Source: Xanthobacter oligotrophicus (GTDB lineage: Bacteria; Pseudomonadota; Alphaproteobacteria; Rhizobiales; Xanthobacteraceae). Taken from it: 64,000 nucleotides of DNA. The notes under the pieces are model-generated. The model saw only the letters and a program-made list of their open reading frames with translations, had not been told where the DNA came from and did not search any database. Position numbers and translations under genes: made by a program. The stretch lies in NCBI RefSeq assembly GCF_008364685.1, contig NZ_VTTL01000013.1:171021-235020 (forward strand), read 5' to 3'. Below are positions 59,960 through 64,000 of this stretch, one piece after another. Numbering within the stretch: position 1 is the stretch's first letter; every line of letters starts with the position of its first letter.

Positions 59960-60883
59960 TCAGTTGCCGCGCGCGGTCTGGAGCAGGGCTTCGGCGCGCG
60001 CCACGGCGGCGGCGAAGAAGGGCTGGGTCTTGGCCTCCCTCGCGAAGCAGGCGCGATAGGCGGCCGAGCCTTCGTCCTCGGCCCTTGAGGCGTCGTCCCA
60101 GCGCGGATCGTCGTCCTTCTTCGACTTCTGCGCGGCGGCGCGCAGCGTCTTGGCCTTGGCGGCATAGGTCTTCCAGACCTGGTCGCAGGCGGGAATCGAC
60201 TTGATGGCCACCTTCGCCTCGCTGGTGCCGATGATCACGCGGCCGCTGGCGATGCGGGTGATGACGATGCTGTCGGGCACCTGGTTCGCCGCCACATCCT
60301 GGCTGAAGAGGCCGAGGGCGGCATAGGCCGTCTCGCCCTCGGCGGGCGCCACCGGAAGCTGCGCATAGATGGCGAAGGCGGCGTCGCTGCTGATGGCGTA
60401 GGTGTAAAAGAGGTCGGTCTCCATGGCGGCCTTGATGCCGCCCGCCAGCGCCGGCGGCGCGTTCTCCTCCTTGGCGCGCCCGGCGAGCCACGAGGTGAAC
60501 ACCGGCTCGGGCGAGACCAGCAGGCGGGTGGTGAAGTCGGCGTCGGAAAACCGCAGTCCGTCGGGCTCGCCCGATTCGATCTGGCCATCCAGCAGCGTGC
60601 CCGGCGAGAAGGTGGGCGGGGCGTTGAGGCCCTTGAATTTGAGCGGGCCTAGGAGTGCCGCCATGCGCTTTTCCAGCGCCGCAAGGGCCGTCTCGTCGCG
60701 CTTGTAAAGGTCGTCCGGGTTTGCTCCCGCCTTCTCCGCGGCGGCGAGCGCCGCCACGGCCTTGTCGCGGGCGGCGATATAGTCGTCGTCCGCTTGTCCC
60801 GCCACGGCGGCAAGGGGCAGGCTGGCGGCGAGAAGGACGGCGCCGGCGGTCTGCAGGGCAAGGCGGCGGGCGAAGCGGATCAT
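59960..60883 (-). CDS. Secreted protein of unknown function
   Basis: 307 residues. A signal peptide (LALQTAGAVLLAASLPLAAV, cleavage near VAG) leads into a charged helical stretch (residues 30-75) and a middle domain of mixed beta strands (SWLAGRAKEENAPPALAGGI; AIKSIPACDQVWKTYAAKAK). Two cysteines (in PACDQ and RACFA) could form a disulfide. I do not recognise a family. Its orientation is toward clpB, so it is an independent unit. Confidence 0.75.
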   Translation of the reverse strand: MIRFARRLALQTAGAVLLAASLPLAAVAGQADDDYIAARDKAVAALAAAEKAGANPDDLYKRDETALAALEKRMAALLGPLKFKGLNAPPTFSPGTLLDGQIESGEPDGLRFSDADFTTRLLVSPEPVFTSWLAGRAKEENAPPALAGGIKAAMETDLFYTYAISSDAAFAIYAQLPVAPAEGETAYAALGLFSQDVAANQVPDSIVITRIASGRVIIGTSEAKVAIKSIPACDQVWKTYAAKAKTLRAAAQKSKKDDDPRWDDASRAEDEGSAAYRACFAREAKTQPFFAAAVARAEALLQTARGN

Positions 60884-61046
60884 GAGCGGTGCTCGCGGTG
60901 GTCGAAGATTGGCAGCGCATACTGGCGCGGTCCCGATGGGACCGGAACATCCGCCGCTGTCGCAGTCGCGTGTGGTCGTGCACCCGTTCTCGGCGCGGAG
61001 ATTTGCCTTCAGGTCGGCCCGGCCTGAAGGCTCTCAAAATCGGCAC

Positions 61047-63104
61047 TCAGTTGCTGGCGGCCTTCTTGGCGCCGGCGCTGGCGGCGGCCACCTTGGGCGG
61101 CACCGGTGCGTGGCTCAGCAGCGCCTCGATGCGCTCGCGCTCGCGCTTGAACTCGGCGAGGAAGCGACCGTCCAAGGCACGGCCGCGCGGCAGCTTGATG
61201 CGCATGGGATCCACGAAATTGCCGTTGATCTTCACCTCGTAATGGAGGTGGGGGCCGGTGGAGAGGCCGGTGGTGCCGATATAGCCGATGAGCTGGCCCT
61301 GGCGCACCGTCATGCCCTCGCGGATGCCGCGGGCAAATCCGGACTGGTGGGAATAGGTGCTGACATAGCCGTTGGCGTGCTGGATCTCGGTATGCTTGCC
61401 GTAGCCGGATTTCCAGTTGGCATAGATGATGGTGCCGTTGCCCGCCGCATAGATGGGGGTGCCGATGGCGTCGGCCCAGTCCACGCCGGTGTGCAGCTTG
61501 GAGTAGCCGAGGATCGGGTGGCGGCGATAGCCGAACGGTGAGCGCATGATGCCGCCGGCGAGCGGCTTTCGGACCAGGAACTTCTTCGCGCTCTTGCCGT
61601 CGTCGTCGTAATAGTCGACCACGCCGTCATCGGCGGTCTGGAAGCGGTAATAGCGGCGGGTTTCCTTGTTCACCGTCAGCGCGGCGTAGAGCACGTCATT
61701 GGCGGCGCCGGGGTCGTCGGAGAACAGGATTTCAAAATTGTCGCCCGGCCGCACCCGGCGCTGGAAGTCCACGTCGAAGGAATAGACGCGGATGATGTCG
61801 GCGATGACGGCGCGCGGCACCTCGTTGCGCAGGCAGGTCTCGTACACGCTCTCGTAGAGGCGGATGCCGGGCCCGCTGTCGTCGTCGTCCGTATCCTCGG
61901 AGATGCCGGCGATCTCGGTCTCCGACGGCTCGGGTACGTTCACGAACTCGTCCTTGTCGGACAAGGCGACCGTGCCCTCGTGGCCGAGATCGCTGAAGAT
62001 CGACACCCGCAGCGGGCGAACCCTCTTGTTCTCCTCCTGGAGCAGCATGCGCATGCGCAGGCCGTCCTTCACCTGGCCGTCGCGGCCCCGGCCGAAGGCG
62101 GCGGCGGCGGCGCGCGCGTCTTCCTTGGAGACGCCGTTGTCGATGAGGATGGAGGCGATGGTGTCGCCTTTCTTCACCACCACGGCGGTGTCGGACCAGT
62201 CGTTGCCGCCGGAGGTCTCGTCCGAGGTCTTGGGCACGAAGCTGATGTTGCCCGGCATGGCCTGCTGGGGCGGCAGGCCGGGCGCATGAGCGCCGGGCAC
62301 CGCGCTTCCCGGCAGGCCGGCTCCGTTGCCCAGGGCGTCGCCGATGCTGGCGTAGGACAGATAGGGCGTGGGGGACGCCGCGGGGGCAAAGCCCGGCCCA
62401 CCGACGATGGCGTGCGGCAGGGCGCCTGGGTTGCCCTGGCTCGGCTGGGCGCGGCTGAGTTCCGCCACCTCGCGCACCTTGACCAGCACGTTCTCCATGG
62501 GGGTCCCGGCACCGAGCTTGGTGCTCTGCGGCAGGCTCGACAGGTCGCGCATCACCAGGGTGACTTCGCCGGTGGGCTCGGCCTGGGGCGCCGCCTCTTC
62601 CTTGGAGACCGATTCAGCCACCACCTGGGCCGGGTTGAAGCGCGGAATATTGGCCGAGACCGAGGTGGTGCTCATGGCGAGGTTGGCGGCGACACGCGTG
62701 AAGGGGCGCACCTTGATGATCTCGCGGTCGCCCACCTTGGTGGCGGTGGAGACGCGGAAGGTCTGGCGGGCCGAGGCGCTGTCGCCGAGCAGGGACATGC
62801 GGTCGCCCTTGCGGGCGGCATTAACCGGACGCTCGCCCAGGGCGAGGGCGCCGCGGATGGTGTTGCGCACCTTTTCGGGCATCAGGGCGAAGCGGTGCTC
62901 GCCGTCGAGCGCTGCATAGACGGCCCCGCCCATGAGGAACGAGCCGCACAGGGCAGTCAGAAGCGTCGCCGCGAACCAGCGCACGGAAACCCGGCGACGG
63001 TCGATGTCTTCCTCATCTCCGTCCACCCCGAGCGGGGGGTCGTCGCCGAGCCCGGCTGCGCTTGTGGCATCGCGCCAGGCTCCGGCAGATCGTCGATGCT
63101 GCAA
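61047..63104 (-). CDS. Large M23-family peptidoglycan endopeptidase
   Basis: 685 residues: a cytoplasmic N-terminus, one membrane anchor (VRWFAATLLTALCGSFLMGG, about 41-60), a long linker, a LysM/OapA-like region (VVKKGDTIASILIDNGVS near 313) and a C-terminal M23 domain with the zinc ligands in KLHTGVDWA and GPHLHYEV. Likely trims cell-wall crosslinks from the periplasmic face. The N-terminal anchor without a cleavage site keeps it in the inner membrane. Upstream lies the rRNA operon region. Confidence 0.93.
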   Translation of the reverse strand: MQHRRSAGAWRDATSAAGLGDDPPLGVDGDEEDIDRRRVSVRWFAATLLTALCGSFLMGGAVYAALDGEHRFALMPEKVRNTIRGALALGERPVNAARKGDRMSLLGDSASARQTFRVSTATKVGDREIIKVRPFTRVAANLAMSTTSVSANIPRFNPAQVVAESVSKEEAAPQAEPTGEVTLVMRDLSSLPQSTKLGAGTPMENVLVKVREVAELSRAQPSQGNPGALPHAIVGGPGFAPAASPTPYLSYASIGDALGNGAGLPGSAVPGAHAPGLPPQQAMPGNISFVPKTSDETSGGNDWSDTAVVVKKGDTIASILIDNGVSKEDARAAAAAFGRGRDGQVKDGLRMRMLLQEENKRVRPLRVSIFSDLGHEGTVALSDKDEFVNVPEPSETEIAGISEDTDDDDSGPGIRLYESVYETCLRNEVPRAVIADIIRVYSFDVDFQRRVRPGDNFEILFSDDPGAANDVLYAALTVNKETRRYYRFQTADDGVVDYYDDDGKSAKKFLVRKPLAGGIMRSPFGYRRHPILGYSKLHTGVDWADAIGTPIYAAGNGTIIYANWKSGYGKHTEIQHANGYVSTYSHQSGFARGIREGMTVRQGQLIGYIGTTGLSTGPHLHYEVKINGNFVDPMRIKLPRGRALDGRFLAEFKRERERIEALLSHAPVPPKVAAASAGAKKAASN

Positions 63105-63583
63105 AATCCGTCCCTTCAGCTGAGCGCGCGCCGGCAGCGCAAAGGCTTAACTTTCCCTAAGACGTAAAGCGGACCATGCCTTTCGCCTTGCGACCCGTCA
63201 ATGTCGGGCCGCATGTGAAGGGCAGGTCGCGGCGAAAGCATGGCAAGTCCGCCCTTGGCGAGCCGGTACGCATCGCACGCGCGCGAACTAATACATGAAG
63301 AGGAGACGGGTCGCGCCTGCCCGGGGGGCATCCGTGTGGCGGCGGCGCCGAACCGGGCGGGTGGGCTTTCCCGTTTTCGGTGCCGACAAGCGAAATCCGC
63401 CGACTCGCGAGAACTCCGAATCTCTTTTTTGCGTCGCCCGGGTACGGGCGGGCGCCCGGCCGTTTACCGCAGTGCAAGTTATGCACAGGCATAAAACCAT
63501 TGCACTGCAACATTTCGCGGCGAATAGCCGGCCAACATTTCCACAGCGTCACACCGGTGCAATTATCTGCTGGAGGCACCCTG
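63105..63583. other. Non-coding stretch upstream of the rRNA promoter
   Basis: No gene is supported. A nested inverted repeat (GCAGTGCAA at 63469-63477 with TTGCACTGC at 63500-63508, and inside it TTATGC/GCATAA) contains TTATGCACA (63479-63487), which fits the DnaA-box consensus TTWTNCACA. Confidence 0.5.
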
Positions 63584-63612
63584 TTGACACGTCGGGGGGG
63601 CCTCCTTATAAC
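63584..63612 (+). promoter_or_regulatory. rRNA operon promoter (sigma-70 type)
   Basis: TTGACA (63584-63589), exactly 17 bp spacer, TATAAC (63607-63612). It is the strongest consensus promoter in the window, about 370 bp upstream of the 16S start, a usual distance for an rrn leader. Confidence 0.85.
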
Positions 63613-63769
63613 ACGGCCATCGACGACGCGCTGCCGCCGCCCACTGGACGGATGACGGCGCGTCTCCGACGCTCCTCACGACAGATTGTTGTGAAGCCGC
63701 CGGTTTAGAAGCCGGAGGACGAGGTGTCGGTTCCTGCTCCTCGGAGTAGGGTGAGGACTTCGGTTCTCG

Positions 63770-63781
63770 TGCTGTTTGACA
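63770..63781 (+). promoter_or_regulatory. rRNA leader boxA-like antitermination site
   Basis: TGCTGTTTGACA closely matches the boxA consensus TGCTCTTTAACA and lies in the leader between the promoter and 16S, followed by the GAAGAAAGAGAAACG stretch typical of alphaproteobacterial leaders. Confidence 0.7.
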
Positions 63782-63982
63782 GGTTGAATGGAAGAAAGAG
63801 AAACGTGGACGGCGGAGTCCTTGCGGGCTGCGACTGATCGCAAGATTGGTTTGCAGTCGAGTAAGACTTGGCGGTCATACGGAACTCCGGACGTTTGGTT
63901 CATCATGTGAATGATGCTGAACTGTCCGACCTCGTCAAAGATGAGTGTAAGTTCGTAGAGACTTAGCCTGATCAAGCTCATA

Positions 63983-64000
63983 TAACTTGAGAGTTTGATC
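63983..64000 (+). rRNA. 16S ribosomal RNA, 5' end (partial)
   Basis: AACTTGAGAGTTTGATC at the very end is the alphaproteobacterial 16S start; AGAGTTTGATC corresponds to E. coli positions 8-18, which places base 1 at about 63983. Only about 18 bases are in the window. The leader from about 63619 is transcribed from the promoter at 63584. Confidence 0.9.

Overview
The window is very GC-rich DNA from an alphaproteobacterium, most likely a Hyphomicrobiales (Rhizobiales) member near Xanthobacter, Azorhizobium or Ancylobacter. This is inferred from the aerobic CobS/CobT cobaltochelatase genes, an uncommon 869-residue TIGR02302-type protein, the 3-hydroxybutyrate dehydrogenase/patatin pair, alphaproteobacterial palindromic intergenic repeats, and an alphaproteobacterial-type 16S rRNA 5' end. 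No phage, transposase, CRISPR array or tRNA gene was found. It looks like ordinary chromosome with a few unusual gene sets.

Left end (1-7140). The 5' part of mraZ, the first gene of the division/cell-wall cluster, runs off the left edge behind a 10-bp-phased TGGG operator array. Next is a leucine/isovalerate degradation operon on the minus strand: TetR regulator, methylcrotonyl-CoA carboxylase beta subunit, methylglutaconyl-CoA hydratase, carboxylase alpha subunit and HMG-CoA lyase.

7241-17845. This is the most unusual region. A regulator with an IclR-type DNA-binding head fused to a degenerate, lid-less acyl-CoA-synthetase body is transcribed away from a seven-gene operon: livG, an AMP-forming acyl-CoA synthetase, livH, livM, livK, livF and a PaaK-like ligase. 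Two near-identical 17-bp palindromes lie in the divergent promoter, one touching each gene start region. I infer a carboxylic or aromatic acid uptake-and-activation system controlled by a ligand-sensing pseudo-enzyme.

17880-34712. thiE and glycolate oxidase glcF/glcE/glcD (minus) face a divergent LysR regulator. Then come a NifX-like protein, gyrB, queC, a BolA protein, a J-domain protein, cobS, cobT, an esterase-like phytase-family protein, and an SPFH/NfeD pair.

34879-45300. A large glutamine/glycine-rich membrane protein (TIGR02302 type), an RluA-type pseudouridine synthase overlapping a macro-domain gene, a basic conserved protein, patatin with 3-hydroxybutyrate dehydrogenase, a Fur-family regulator with ispG, a DUF2076 protein and a small HTH protein.

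45329-52311. A minus-strand set that looks like a cAMP circuit: CHASE2-adenylate cyclase, an ABC exporter-like protein with a badly degenerate, enlarged nucleotide-binding domain, and a free cyclic-nucleotide-binding-domain protein. A KdsD/KpsF-type isomerase is transcribed away from it.

52326-64000. A cell-wall amidase coupled to a TerB/J-domain protein, a GNAT acetyltransferase, a HAD pyrimidine 5'-nucleotidase, an LprI-like secreted protein, a MOSC protein, clpB, a secreted unknown, a large M23 endopeptidase, and an rRNA operon promoter, leader and the first bases of 16S rRNA at the right edge.
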